NCBI RefSeq assembly: GCF_003544895.1
Contig: NZ_CP032125.1
Coordinates: 696,001 to 760,000 of the forward strand
Source: Profundibacter amoris
Lineage (GTDB): Bacteria > Pseudomonadota > Alphaproteobacteria > Rhodobacterales > Rhodobacteraceae
DNA: 64,000 bases
Reading direction: 5' to 3'
The translations under genes and the position numbers were made by a program. Position 1 is the first letter of the stretch, and every line of letters begins with the position of its first letter. Positions 46,411 to 54,956 of this stretch are shown here, piece after piece. The notes under the pieces are model-generated. The model was not told the origin of the DNA, did not search any database, and worked only from the letters and a program-made list of their open reading frames with translations.

Positions 46411-46896
46411 TTATTGGGTGATCGTCAGTGGTGTTGGTAGTTGGTATTCCTCCAGGTTCGGGGTTTCTCCGATGCGGTCGACAACCGCAAACAGGCCCGG
46501 TGCAGACAGCGGGGTCAGCACGCCGTGCCATGTGTTTCTGTGGTAATTGATACCCTGACCCGGCCCTGCGATAAAGGCGCGGATGTTGGCCGGTGTGCCG
46601 TTCGCGTCTTCGGCCACGATGACCAGATAGGCGTCAAGGCTCATCGGAATGAAGGCCTGCGCGCCGTCAGGGTGGCGTTCCAGCAGGTCCAGAGTATAGG
46701 GCAGGGCGCGTGGTTCGGCCTTGAACACGCTGATACCGGCGCGGCCATCGGGGCCGAAATCCAGCCGAGCGCGGTCGTGGTAGCGGCCGCAAAATCCGTT
46801 GTTGATGATCTTGTCCGGTTTGCCCACAGCCTGTAGCACATCGCCAAAGGGGGCAAAAGCGTCGGCTGTCAGGGGCCGGGCCTTGATTGCGGTCAT
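46411..46896 (-). CDS. allA: Ureidoglycolate lyase
   Basis: A 161-residue AllA cupin-like enzyme that splits ureidoglycolate into glyoxylate and urea. ADAFAPFGDVLQAVG near the start, QAFIPMSLDAYLVIVA and GINYHRNTWHGVLTPL (metal/substrate region) match the family. The ATG overlaps the allE stop by 4 bases; the longer frame extends into that gene. Confidence 0.93.
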   Translation of the reverse strand: MTAIKARPLTADAFAPFGDVLQAVGKPDKIINNGFCGRYHDRARLDFGPDGRAGISVFKAEPRALPYTLDLLERHPDGAQAFIPMSLDAYLVIVAEDANGTPANIRAFIAGPGQGINYHRNTWHGVLTPLSAPGLFAVVDRIGETPNLEEYQLPTPLTITQ

Positions 46897-47711
46897 GGCA
46901 GCACCAGAGCGGGGTGGCGGTTCACGTCTTTGTAGAGCAGATAGCGGAACGGGCTGGAGCCTGTGGCAATGCAGGCCTGCGGGCAAAAGGCGCGCAGCCA
47001 CATGAAATCGCCGGGGCCGACCTTGACCCAGTCCTTGTTCAGCAGGTATTCTGCCGTGCCTTCCAGCACATACAGCCCGTGCTCCATGATATGGGTTTCG
47101 GCAAAGGGGATGCGCCCGCCCGGCTGGAAGGTGACGATATTGACGTGCATGTCGTGGCGCAGATCATCGGGATCGACAAACCGCGTGGTGGCCCATTTGC
47201 CATCGCAATCTGGCATGTGGGTCATCGGGGTTTGCGCGTCCGATGTGGTGAAATGATCAGGCATGGCCAGCCCTACGGTGGGTTGATAGCGTTTGCGGAT
47301 CCAGTGGAACCCCAGCAGGTCGGGCCCGTCGTTTTTCACCGACCACACCGCGCCCGCCGGCACATAGGCATAGCCGCCCGCCATCAGGGTGCTTTGCACC
47401 CCGTCCACTGTCAGGGTCAGCGCGCCCTTGGCCACGAACAGCCCCGCCTCGGCGCCCGAGTCGGGTTCGGGCATGTCCGAGCCGCCACCCGGGGCTACCT
47501 CGACGGCATATTGCGCGAAGGTTTCGGCAAAGCCGGTCATCGGTCGGGCCAGAATCCACGCCCGTGTGCCGTTCCAGTTCGGAAGCGCACTGGTGACGAT
47601 GTCGCGCATGGTGCTGGCGGGGATCACCGCATAGGCGCTGGTGAAAATGGCGGCGCTTTCGGGGTTGTCGGCCTGATCGGGCAATCCGCCGGTGGGGAAG
47701 GCATAGCTCAT
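46893..47711 (-). CDS. allE: (S)-ureidoglycine aminohydrolase
   Basis: A 272-residue bicupin that converts ureidoglycine to ureidoglycolate and ammonia. The N-terminal cupin has GLFVAKGALTLTVDG; the C-terminal cupin has GGRIPFAETHIMEHGLYVL with metal ligands Glu and His, and a conserved QACIATG. It is translationally coupled at both ends, upstream to puuE-uraD and downstream to allA, each by 4 bases, so the proteins are probably made together. Confidence 0.92.
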   Translation of the reverse strand: MSYAFPTGGLPDQADNPESAAIFTSAYAVIPASTMRDIVTSALPNWNGTRAWILARPMTGFAETFAQYAVEVAPGGGSDMPEPDSGAEAGLFVAKGALTLTVDGVQSTLMAGGYAYVPAGAVWSVKNDGPDLLGFHWIRKRYQPTVGLAMPDHFTTSDAQTPMTHMPDCDGKWATTRFVDPDDLRHDMHVNIVTFQPGGRIPFAETHIMEHGLYVLEGTAEYLLNKDWVKVGPGDFMWLRAFCPQACIATGSSPFRYLLYKDVNRHPALVLP

Positions 47712-49129
47712 GGCAGGATGTCCTTTAGCCGGTAACGGGCGATGCGTTCGACCTGTTTGCAGGCCTCGGCAAATTCGGTGCCGGTGTCATTTTCGATGCG
47801 GGTTTGAAAGGCGGACATGATCCCCGCCTTGTCGTGGTCGCGCACGGCGATGATGAAGGGAAAGCCGTGTTTTTCCACATAGGCGGTGTTCAGCCGCTGG
47901 AAGGTTTCGCGCTCCGCATCCGTTAGCGCATCCAGTCCGGCGCTGGCCTGCTCGTTGGTGCTTTCGGCGGTCAGCCGTTTGGCCGCCGCCAGTTTGCCGG
48001 CCAGATCGGGGTGGGCCTTGAGCACCTCAAGGCGGGCGTCCTGCGGGGCACTGCGGAACACGCGGCACAGGGCGTTGTGCAGCCCGATGGCCGTGTCATG
48101 CGCCGGTCCCAGCTCCAGCCCGTGCGCGCCTTTGGCGATCCAGGGGGAATGCTCGAATATGCCGCCGTAGGTGTCCACGAATGTCTCGCGGTCCATTTCC
48201 GAGGGGCGCGGCCACGGCGCAGGGGCGGGGTGATGCTTTTGCCAATGTTCGGCAATATCAATCCGGCGCGGGGTCCATACGCCTTCAAAGCCTTGAATAT
48301 ACTCGATGAACCGCTTCAGGGCCTGCACCCGCCCGGGTCGCCCGACAAGACGGCAATGCAGCCCGACCGACATCATTTTCGCCTGCCCTGCCGCACCTTC
48401 GGCATAGAGCGCATCAAAGCTGTCCTTCAGGTAAGCAAAGAACTGATCGCCCGAATTGAACCCCTGCGGCGTGGCAAAGCGCATGTCGTTGGCGTCCAGC
48501 GTATAGGGGATGACCAATTGGTCCTGTTCACCATAACGCACCCAATAGGGCAGATCATCGGCATAGGAATCCGACACGTAATCCAGCGTGCCTTTCTGCG
48601 CGATCAGCCGCTCGGTATTGACCGAGCAACGCCCCGTATACCAGCCGCGTGGCGGCGCGCCGACCACTTCGGTGTGCAGGCGGATCGCCTCGTCTATATC
48701 TGCGCGCTCATCCTTTGCCTCGTAATCCTTGTACTCGATCCACTTCAACCCGTGGCTGGCAATCTCCCAGCCCGCGTCCTGCATCGCCGCCACCTGAACT
48801 GGCGCGCGCGCCAATGCCGTGGCCACACCATACACCGATACCGGAATCCCCGCGCCCGTGAACAACCGGTGCAGCCGCCAGAAACCGGCCCGCGCGCCGT
48901 ATTCATAGATGCTCTCCATGTTCCAGTGCCGTTGACCGGGCCAGGCTGCCGCGCCAACGATTTCCGATAAAAACGCCTCCGAGGCCGCATCGCCATGCAG
49001 GATGTTGTTTTCGCCGCCTTCTTCAAAATTCACCACGAACTGCACAGCAATCCTGGCCCCGTCCGGCCATTTCGGATCGGGCGGCGTGGCGCCGTATCCC
49101 TGGATATCCCGTGGATAGCGTTTCATCAT
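47708..49129 (-). CDS. Bifunctional allantoinase / OHCU decarboxylase (PuuE-UraD fusion)
   Basis: A 473-residue fusion. Residues 1-~310 are a PuuE polysaccharide-deacetylase-like allantoinase, with RDIQGYGATPPDPKWPDGAR and HGLKWIEYKDY. Residues ~315-473 are UraD, which makes S-allantoin from 2-oxo-4-hydroxy-4-carboxy-5-ureidoimidazoline; HPDLAGKLA holds its catalytic His, and STNEQASAGLDAL and KHGFPFIIAVR are UraD blocks. The fusion joins two steps that follow each other. It heads the minus-strand operon and is divergent from uraH. Confidence 0.93.
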   Translation of the reverse strand: MMKRYPRDIQGYGATPPDPKWPDGARIAVQFVVNFEEGGENNILHGDAASEAFLSEIVGAAAWPGQRHWNMESIYEYGARAGFWRLHRLFTGAGIPVSVYGVATALARAPVQVAAMQDAGWEIASHGLKWIEYKDYEAKDERADIDEAIRLHTEVVGAPPRGWYTGRCSVNTERLIAQKGTLDYVSDSYADDLPYWVRYGEQDQLVIPYTLDANDMRFATPQGFNSGDQFFAYLKDSFDALYAEGAAGQAKMMSVGLHCRLVGRPGRVQALKRFIEYIQGFEGVWTPRRIDIAEHWQKHHPAPAPWPRPSEMDRETFVDTYGGIFEHSPWIAKGAHGLELGPAHDTAIGLHNALCRVFRSAPQDARLEVLKAHPDLAGKLAAAKRLTAESTNEQASAGLDALTDAERETFQRLNTAYVEKHGFPFIIAVRDHDKAGIMSAFQTRIENDTGTEFAEACKQVERIARYRLKDILP

Positions 49130-49271
49130 TCAGGCTCCTTCAGGTTTGCCAAAGTATATTACAGATAATCCTGATAGATTTTCAAAATATTCCTGAAAGT
49201 CTTATCGCAAACAAACCCCCTCGATTTTTGCCGCGATTACAGGCAGGGTGCGGGGCAACAAGGAGGGCGCA

Positions 49272-49631
49272 ATGGCCAAAGGATTTTTGACAACCCACGT
49301 TCTGGACACCGCCCGCGGCATCCCTGCCGCCGGTCTGGCGATTGATCTATTCCGTATCAAGGGCGAGAGCCGCCGCCATATCCGCAGCCTGACCACCAAC
49401 GCCGACGGGCGCACCGACAGCCAAATCCTGCCTGCCGATGAATTCGATACCGGCACCTATGAACTGCTGTTCCACGCCGGCGACTACCTGACCGCCAGCG
49501 GCACCCCGCCCGAGGATCCCCGCTTCCTCGACATCATCCCGATCCGTTTCGGCATTTCGGATATGGACTCGCACTACCACGTTCCGCTGCTTCTTTCGCC
49601 GTTCGGTTATTCCACCTATCGCGGTAGCTGA
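49272..49631 (+). CDS. uraH: 5-hydroxyisourate hydrolase
   Basis: A 119-residue transthyretin-related enzyme that hydrolyses 5-hydroxyisourate to [21 protein letters not shown] holds the N-terminal active-site His, [20 protein letters not shown] the C-terminal signature ending YRGS. AGGAGGG precedes the ATG. It is divergent from the puuE-uraD operon across a 142-base control region. Confidence 0.95.
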   Translation: MAKGFLTTHVLDTARGIPAAGLAIDLFRIKGESRRHIRSLTTNADGRTDSQILPADEFDTGTYELLFHAGDYLTASGTPPEDPRFLDIIPIRFGISDMDSHYHVPLLLSPFGYSTYRGS

Positions 49632-49633
49632 TT

Positions 49634-49715
49634 TTCCAAATGGCCCAAATATCCGCGCCGCAGGCAACCCGAGGGCCCGCAGGGCCCGAGATATAAAGCG
49701 GCCCCGTCAGGGGCC
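49634..49715. repeat. Interspersed 3'-end repeat, copy B
   Basis: The reverse complement of this 82-bp segment aligns with the segment at 60673 over its whole length with only scattered differences: a GGCCCC/GGGGCC hairpin, GCTTTATATCTCG, a CCCTGCGGG block, TGCCTGCGGCGCGGATATTT and GGGCCATTTGGAAA. It lies between the convergent uraH and LysR genes, so the GGCCCC hairpin may end both transcripts. Confidence 0.8.
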
Positions 49716-49722
49716 ACCACCC

Positions 49723-50637
49723 TTACAAATCCCCCGTCTGGCGCATCATCTCGGCCTTGCATCGGCTGGTGACGAAATCCACAAATACCTGAACCTTGGT
49801 GTCCTTCAATTTATGCGGTGGATACAGGCAAATCAGCTGCGTCGGCAGGGGCGGGCTGTTCACCGCCACCGGCACCAGCGCGCCTGCGCGTAAATGCTCG
49901 GCCACCTCGAACACCGGTTTCAGGATAATCCCGTGCCCTTCCAGCGCCCAGCCGGTCAGCACATCGCCGTCATCACTTTCAAACGGCCCCGTCACGTCAA
50001 ACCGCTTCACCCCGTCCGGCATTTGCAATGCCCACTGGAATTCCTGCGCCCCCGGATAGCGCAGGTTCAGGCAGGCGTGATCCTTCAGCGCCGCGCCATC
50101 CGCCGGATTGCCGTGTTCTGCGATATATTCTGGGGCAGCACAGAGGAGGCGTGGGCAGTCGGCAATCACGCGCATTTTCAGGGTGCTGTCGGCCAGCGGC
50201 CCCATGTGAAACGCCACATCCAGCCCCTCGCTGGTGACATCCACCAGACGATCCGACAGGCGCAACCGAACGTCGATTTGCGGGTAATCATCCTTGAACG
50301 CGGGCACAAAGGGCGCGATGAACCGCCGCCCCACGCCCAAAGGGGCCGCCACGAAAACTGTGCCGCGCGGGTTTTTGTCGGCGTCGATAATGTCCGCTTC
50401 GGCCTCGGCAATCGCGGCCAGAACATTGCGCGCCCCGTTATAGAAAACCTTGCCGTTTTCAGTAGGTTGCAGGGCGCGGGTGGTGCGGTTGAACAGGCGC
50501 ACTCCAAGGTGTTTCTCCAACTCCGAAATCCGGCTCGAGGCCACGGCAGGCGAGGTCCGCTGATCGCGCGCCGCTGCGGACATCGAGCCAAGCTCGTAAA
50601 CCCGTACGAACATTCTGATATTGTTCACATATGCCAT
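49723..50637 (-). CDS. LysR-family transcriptional regulator
   Basis: A 304-residue LTTR. The winged helix-turn-helix (about 5-62) has SMSAAARDQRTSPAVASSRI; the periplasmic-binding-like effector domain follows (about 90-295). It lies within the urate cluster, divergent from puuD and facing uraH, so it probably controls purine catabolism, though no binding site or ligand is proven. Confidence 0.88.
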   Translation of the reverse strand: MAYVNNIRMFVRVYELGSMSAAARDQRTSPAVASSRISELEKHLGVRLFNRTTRALQPTENGKVFYNGARNVLAAIAEAEADIIDADKNPRGTVFVAAPLGVGRRFIAPFVPAFKDDYPQIDVRLRLSDRLVDVTSEGLDVAFHMGPLADSTLKMRVIADCPRLLCAAPEYIAEHGNPADGAALKDHACLNLRYPGAQEFQWALQMPDGVKRFDVTGPFESDDGDVLTGWALEGHGIILKPVFEVAEHLRAGALVPVAVNSPPLPTQLICLYPPHKLKDTKVQVFVDFVTSRCKAEMMRQTGDL

Positions 50638-50738
50638 GTATTATCAAAATCCATTTGAAAGTGATGTGCTATTAAACGGATTAACAAAAAAGATGGTTTT
50701 GGTATAGCCTGACAGGAAAAACAACAGGAAGGCGCAAC

Positions 50739-51962
50739 ATGGATTACGCAATACTCGAATCGTGGCTGGAATTTGCAGTGCGCTGGGTGCATGTGATCAC
50801 TGGAATCGCGTGGATCGGCTCATCCTTCTATTTCATCGCGCTTGATCTGGGCCTGCGCAAATCCAACGACCGGCGCAAGGATGTGCATGGCGAGGAATGG
50901 CAGGTCCATGGTGGCGGGTTTTACCACGTCCAGAAATATCTGGTTGCGCCTGATCGTCTGCCCGACCACCTGATCTGGTTCAAATGGGAAAGCTATTCCA
51001 CATGGCTGTCCGGTTTTGCCATGCTGATTCTGGTCTATTACATGGGGGCCGAATTGTATCTGGTCGATCCGAACGTGATGGACATGCCGATATGGCAGGC
51101 GATCCTGATTTCGCTGGCCTCGCTTGCCTTTGGCTGGATCATTTACGACCTGATCTGCAAAAGCAAATTCGGCGAGGATAACACCCGCCTGATGGTGCTG
51201 CTCTATATCATCCTTGTTGCAATGGCGTGGGGCTATACGCAGGTGTTCACCGGCCGCGCGGCGCTGTTGCATCTGGGGGCGTTCACCGCCTCGATCATGA
51301 CGGGGAACGTGTTTTTCATCATCATGCCGAACCAGCGCGTGGTGGTGGCCGACCTGCGGGCCGGTCGCACGCCCGATCCGAAATACGGCAAGATCGCCAA
51401 GCAGCGCTCGACCCATAACAATTACCTGACCCTGCCGGTGATTTTCCTAATGCTGTCAAACCACTATCCGCTGGCCTTTGCCTCGCAATACAACTGGCTG
51501 ATTGCCGCGCTGGTGTTCCTGATGGGCGTGACGATCCGGCATTATTTCAACACGCGCCATGCCAAAAAAGGCAATCCTGTCTGGACATGGGGGGCCACGG
51601 CCGCGCTGTTTCTGGTGATTGTCTGGCTGTCCAGCCTGACATCCCCCACCGCCGAAACGGATAACGCGGCAATGAACCCTGCCATCCAGAAATTCGTTCA
51701 GGCCGAAGGGTTCGAGGATGCCTATGACATTGTGGTTGGCAATTGCACCATGTGCCATGCCGCCGAGCCGGGCTATGACGGCATCGCCTTTGCCCCCAAG
51801 GGCGTGCATCTGGAAACCGAAGCGCAAGTGGCGTTCGCGGCCAAGCGGATTTACCTGCAAGCCGGCGTGACCCACGCGATGCCGCCGCCCAGTGCATCCT
51901 ATCTGGAACCCGAGGACCGCGCGGTTCTGGTGACGTGGTATCGCAACGCCACGGGGGGCTGA
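50739..51962 (+). CDS. puuD: Membrane urate hydroxylase PuuD with cytochrome c domain
   Basis: A 407-residue enzyme that oxidises urate to 5-hydroxyisourate in the membrane, in place of soluble uricase. About eight hydrophobic segments (1-300) with RWVHVITGIAWIGSSFYFIA and HLGAFTASIMTGNVFFIIMPNQR are typical of PuuD. The C-terminal domain carries the heme c motif CTMCH (336-340) and an axial Met candidate in HAMPPP. Electrons should enter the respiratory chain rather than yield peroxide. It is divergent from the LysR gene. Confidence 0.93.
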   Translation: MDYAILESWLEFAVRWVHVITGIAWIGSSFYFIALDLGLRKSNDRRKDVHGEEWQVHGGGFYHVQKYLVAPDRLPDHLIWFKWESYSTWLSGFAMLILVYYMGAELYLVDPNVMDMPIWQAILISLASLAFGWIIYDLICKSKFGEDNTRLMVLLYIILVAMAWGYTQVFTGRAALLHLGAFTASIMTGNVFFIIMPNQRVVVADLRAGRTPDPKYGKIAKQRSTHNNYLTLPVIFLMLSNHYPLAFASQYNWLIAALVFLMGVTIRHYFNTRHAKKGNPVWTWGATAALFLVIVWLSSLTSPTAETDNAAMNPAIQKFVQAEGFEDAYDIVVGNCTMCHAAEPGYDGIAFAPKGVHLETEAQVAFAAKRIYLQAGVTHAMPPPSASYLEPEDRAVLVTWYRNATGG

Positions 51963-51987
51963 ACGGATACGGGTTGCAGTTTTGAAA

Positions 51988-52017
51988 TGTTATTCTATAT
52001 CATGTGATAGTATAACA
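51988..52017. promoter_or_regulatory. Zur-box-like palindrome upstream of zur
   Basis: A 30-bp imperfect palindrome opening TGTTATTCTAT and closing ATAGTATAACA, with CATG at its centre, lies 14 bases before the zur start. Its symmetry and TGTTAT/ATAACA ends resemble alphaproteobacterial Zur sites, suggesting autoregulation of zur-znuCB by zinc. Confidence 0.7.
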
Positions 52018-52031
52018 TAAGGACGCTGCCC

Positions 52032-52514
52032 ATGCCTGCCCCTGTTGCCTTTCATACCCATGACCACAGCCATTGCGCCGGTGATGTGCTGGGGTTTGCC
52101 GATACACGCGCCCGCGAAGCGGGTCTGCGCCTGACACCGGTGCGCCGCCGTGCGCTGGAAATCCTGCTGGAAAACCACCGCGCGATGGGGGCTTATGACG
52201 TGCTGGAACGGCTGGCGGCGGACGGCTTTGGCGATCAGCCGCCGGTGGCCTATCGCGCGCTGGATTTTCTGGTGGAAAACGGACTGGCCCATCGCATCCG
52301 TCGCCTGAACGCCTATGCCGCCTGCATGCACCCCGAAACCGACCACGCGCCGCTGTTCATGATCTGCCGCAGTTGTGATGCCGTAGCCGAAGCCCCCGCA
52401 CCCGAAGTGCGCGATGCCGTGCGGTCCGTGGCCGACGCGGCAGGGTTCGCGGTTGAACGGGTCAATGTCGAGGTTCTGGGCCTCTGCCCCAACTGTCAGG
52501 GGGGCGCGGTATGA
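52032..52514 (+). CDS. zur: Zinc uptake regulator Zur (Fur family)
   Basis: A 160-residue Fur-family repressor. The N-terminal His-rich HTHDHSH may bind zinc; the winged helix has LRLTPVRRRALEILLENHRAMGAYDVL. The structural zinc site is shown by ICRSC and LCPNC near the C-terminus. Overlap with znuC (4 bases) and the adjacent palindrome identify it as Zur rather than Fur or PerR. Confidence 0.92.
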   Translation: MPAPVAFHTHDHSHCAGDVLGFADTRAREAGLRLTPVRRRALEILLENHRAMGAYDVLERLAADGFGDQPPVAYRALDFLVENGLAHRIRRLNAYAACMHPETDHAPLFMICRSCDAVAEAPAPEVRDAVRSVADAAGFAVERVNVEVLGLCPNCQGGAV

Positions 52515-53251
52515 GCCTGATCACAGCCAAAGATGTCAGCCTGAAATATGGCACCACGCCCATTCTGGAGCATGTGGATTTCAGCATCGAGCCGGGCGAG
52601 ATTGTAACGGTGATCGGTCCCAACGGCTCGGGAAAATCCACCTTGTTGCGTGCCCTGATCGGCGCCAAACAACCGGCCACAGGGCAGATCACGCGCAAAG
52701 CGGGCTTGCGGATCGGTTATGTGCCGCAACGGCTGATGGTCGAGGGGCATATGCCGCTGACTGTGCGCCGGTTCCTGTCGCTGCCTGTGCGTCACTCTGA
52801 TGCCGAGGCCCGCGAGATGCTGGAACGCGTTGGCGTGGCCGGTTTTGGCGAACGCCAGTTGGCCGATCTGTCGGGCGGGCAGTTCCAGCGGGTTCTGCTG
52901 GCGCGCGCGCTGCTGGGCAACCCCGAAATCCTGATGCTGGACGAGCCAACGCAGGGGCTGGACCAGCCGGGCATCGCATCATTCTACCAACTGCTTGAGG
53001 AGGTGCGCCAAAGCATGGGTTGTGCCGTGCTGCTGGTCAGCCATGATCTGCATGTGGTGATGAGCACCTCGGACAGGGTGATTTGCCTGAATGGCCATAT
53101 CTGCTGTCAGGGCACCCCGAGTGTGGTGTCCGAGGCCCCGGAATACCGCGCCCTGTTTGGCGAAGGCACCCATGGCACGATGGCGCTGTATCAGCACGCC
53201 CATGCCGGGGAATGCGACCACGATCATAGTGGAGGGCACGAACATGGATAA
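52511..53251 (+). CDS. znuC: Zinc ABC transporter ATP-binding protein ZnuC
   Basis: A 246-residue ATPase energising zinc import. Walker A GPNGSGKST, signature LSGGQFQRV, Walker B ILMLDEPTQGLD and the H-loop SHDLH are intact. The C-terminal tail is His-rich (HAHAGECDHDHSGGHEHG), a common zinc-sensing or buffering extension. Coupled to zur upstream and znuB downstream. Confidence 0.95.
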   Translation: MSLITAKDVSLKYGTTPILEHVDFSIEPGEIVTVIGPNGSGKSTLLRALIGAKQPATGQITRKAGLRIGYVPQRLMVEGHMPLTVRRFLSLPVRHSDAEAREMLERVGVAGFGERQLADLSGGQFQRVLLARALLGNPEILMLDEPTQGLDQPGIASFYQLLEEVRQSMGCAVLLVSHDLHVVMSTSDRVICLNGHICCQGTPSVVSEAPEYRALFGEGTHGTMALYQHAHAGECDHDHSGGHEHG

Positions 53252-54023
53252 TCTGTGGATGCCAATATTGGCCGCAACCGGTCTGGCACTGGCCACGGGG
53301 CCGCTGGGGTCCTTTGTGATCTGGCGGCGGATGGCCTATTTCGGGGATGCCACGGCGCATGCCAGTATTCTGGGCGTGGCGCTGGCCGTGGGGTTTTCGC
53401 TGCCGCTGTACCTGCCGGTGTTTGTGGTGGCGTTGGTGATGGCGCTGGTGGTCAGTGCCCTGTTCGGGCGCGGGCACACGATGGATTCCACGCTGGGCGT
53501 GATGGCCTATGGCGGGTTGTCCTTGGGGCTGGTGGCGATATCGCTGACCGACCAGCCGGATTTCGAACTGCATGATTTCCTGTTCGGGGACATCATGGCA
53601 GTGACGGGGGGCGATGTTGCGGTGATCTGGGGCGGGGCCTTGGCTGTGGTGGCCGGTCTGGTCTGGCGCTGGTCGCCGCTGCTGACGTCCACCCTGAACG
53701 AGGATCTGGCGGTGGCCTCGGGGCTGAACCCCAAACGCGAACAACTGGTTCTGACGCTGGCTTTGGCGGTGGTCGTGGCGACCGGGATCAAGGTGGTCGG
53801 GGCGCTGTTGATCGGGGCGATGTTGCTGATACCGGCGGCCGCGGCCCGCAGCTTTGTACGCACCCCCGAAGGCATGGCGCTGGTGGCTGTGCTGATCGGT
53901 GTGCTGGCGGGCGGCGGCGGGATACTGGCGGCGATGCAATGGAACATACCGGCGGGGCCGGGGATTGTGGTGGCGGCTGTGCTGGCCTTTGCGGGCAGTG
54001 TAGCATTGGGGCGCGGGCGTTAA
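53244..54023 (+). CDS. znuB: Zinc ABC transporter permease ZnuB
   Basis: A 259-residue permease of the ABC-3 type with about eight membrane helices. RMAYFGDATAHASILGVAL is the conserved cytosolic-loop region that contacts the ATPase, and LLIGAMLLIPAAAA is the late signature. The ATG lies 8 bases inside znuC. The solute-binding gene znuA is not in the window, so it must lie elsewhere. Confidence 0.95.
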   Translation: MDNLWMPILAATGLALATGPLGSFVIWRRMAYFGDATAHASILGVALAVGFSLPLYLPVFVVALVMALVVSALFGRGHTMDSTLGVMAYGGLSLGLVAISLTDQPDFELHDFLFGDIMAVTGGDVAVIWGGALAVVAGLVWRWSPLLTSTLNEDLAVASGLNPKREQLVLTLALAVVVATGIKVVGALLIGAMLLIPAAAARSFVRTPEGMALVAVLIGVLAGGGGILAAMQWNIPAGPGIVVAAVLAFAGSVALGRGR

Positions 54024-54079
54024 TTTGTGCCTATCAAGCCTGAGGGGCTGGCGATTTTATTTTCACCAGCCCGTATATT

Positions 54080-54955
54080 TTAACGTTTGTCGTAATACAG
54101 GCCCACAACGTGTTCGGCCTCGGCAAAGAACAGCCAACGCTGGGTCAGGATGCCGATGATGTGCGACACCAGTGCGGTGATTTGCAGATCAAACCGGCTA
54201 CCCGATATCCCCGCCAGCAACAGCGGCAAAAGATAGCCCATTATCAGCGCAATCAGGCGCAGCTTCAGCACATGTTTGCGTGCCACGATATGCACCATTT
54301 CATTCAGCAGATAGTTGGTGCCGGTGTGGGGCGGTTCATACAGGCGCACCTTGCCGATGCTTCCCAGTCCGGTGGCGGTTTCCAGCGTATGCCCGCGGGC
54401 GGCAAAGCGTTGATCACCCGCAATCCAGACATAGAGTTGCACCACAAGGGCCAGCGTCAGAAAGATCAGCGTGCCCAATGTGTCACCGGCAAGGATTGCC
54501 CCGCCGCCAAGCGCCAGAAAAATGAACAGCGCCGAGGTGCTCCAGTGGTTCCAGCGCGGCACGGTTTTCAACTGCGCATACATCATCGAGGTGGTGTAGA
54601 CCGTGACAAGCGCCATCACCGCACCCAGCCAGCCCAAAGGCGGTATCTGGATATTCAGGAATATATTGGCCGCGGCGAAAATCCCCATCACCGACAGGGT
54701 GCCAACGGCCATCCATGCCTCGCGCGACAGCCAGCTGGTGCGCCATTGGGTAAAGGCCTTGATCGCATTTTTAGGATTGCCAAGGTGGAAGGTCGAGGCA
54801 ATCAGTCCGCCCACCGCCATTGCAAATGCGACAAAGAAGTAGGGGAAGGCGGCCCAGCCCTGCGGCGCAGGCAGGCCGATGCCAAGCCAGGCCAGAAAGC
54901 CGAAGCCGAGGCCGGAAAAGACGGTAAAGAAGATTACGGATGGTGCGGGATGCAT
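54080..54955 (-). CDS. soeC: SoeC-like membrane anchor (DmsC family)
   Basis: A 291-residue protein with about eight membrane helices of the DmsC/NrfD-like type; it anchors the molybdoenzyme and passes electrons to or from the quinone pool. ASTFHLGNPKNAIKAFTQWRTSWLSREAW is the DmsC block in the translation (TFHLGNPKNAIKAF is enough to see it). It starts 1 base after the end of the iron-sulfur subunit gene. The Soe name rests on the partner subunits. Confidence 0.78.
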   Translation of the reverse strand: MHPAPSVIFFTVFSGLGFGFLAWLGIGLPAPQGWAAFPYFFVAFAMAVGGLIASTFHLGNPKNAIKAFTQWRTSWLSREAWMAVGTLSVMGIFAAANIFLNIQIPPLGWLGAVMALVTVYTTSMMYAQLKTVPRWNHWSTSALFIFLALGGGAILAGDTLGTLIFLTLALVVQLYVWIAGDQRFAARGHTLETATGLGSIGKVRLYEPPHTGTNYLLNEMVHIVARKHVLKLRLIALIMGYLLPLLLAGISGSRFDLQITALVSHIIGILTQRWLFFAEAEHVVGLYYDKR

Positions 54956-54956
54956 C

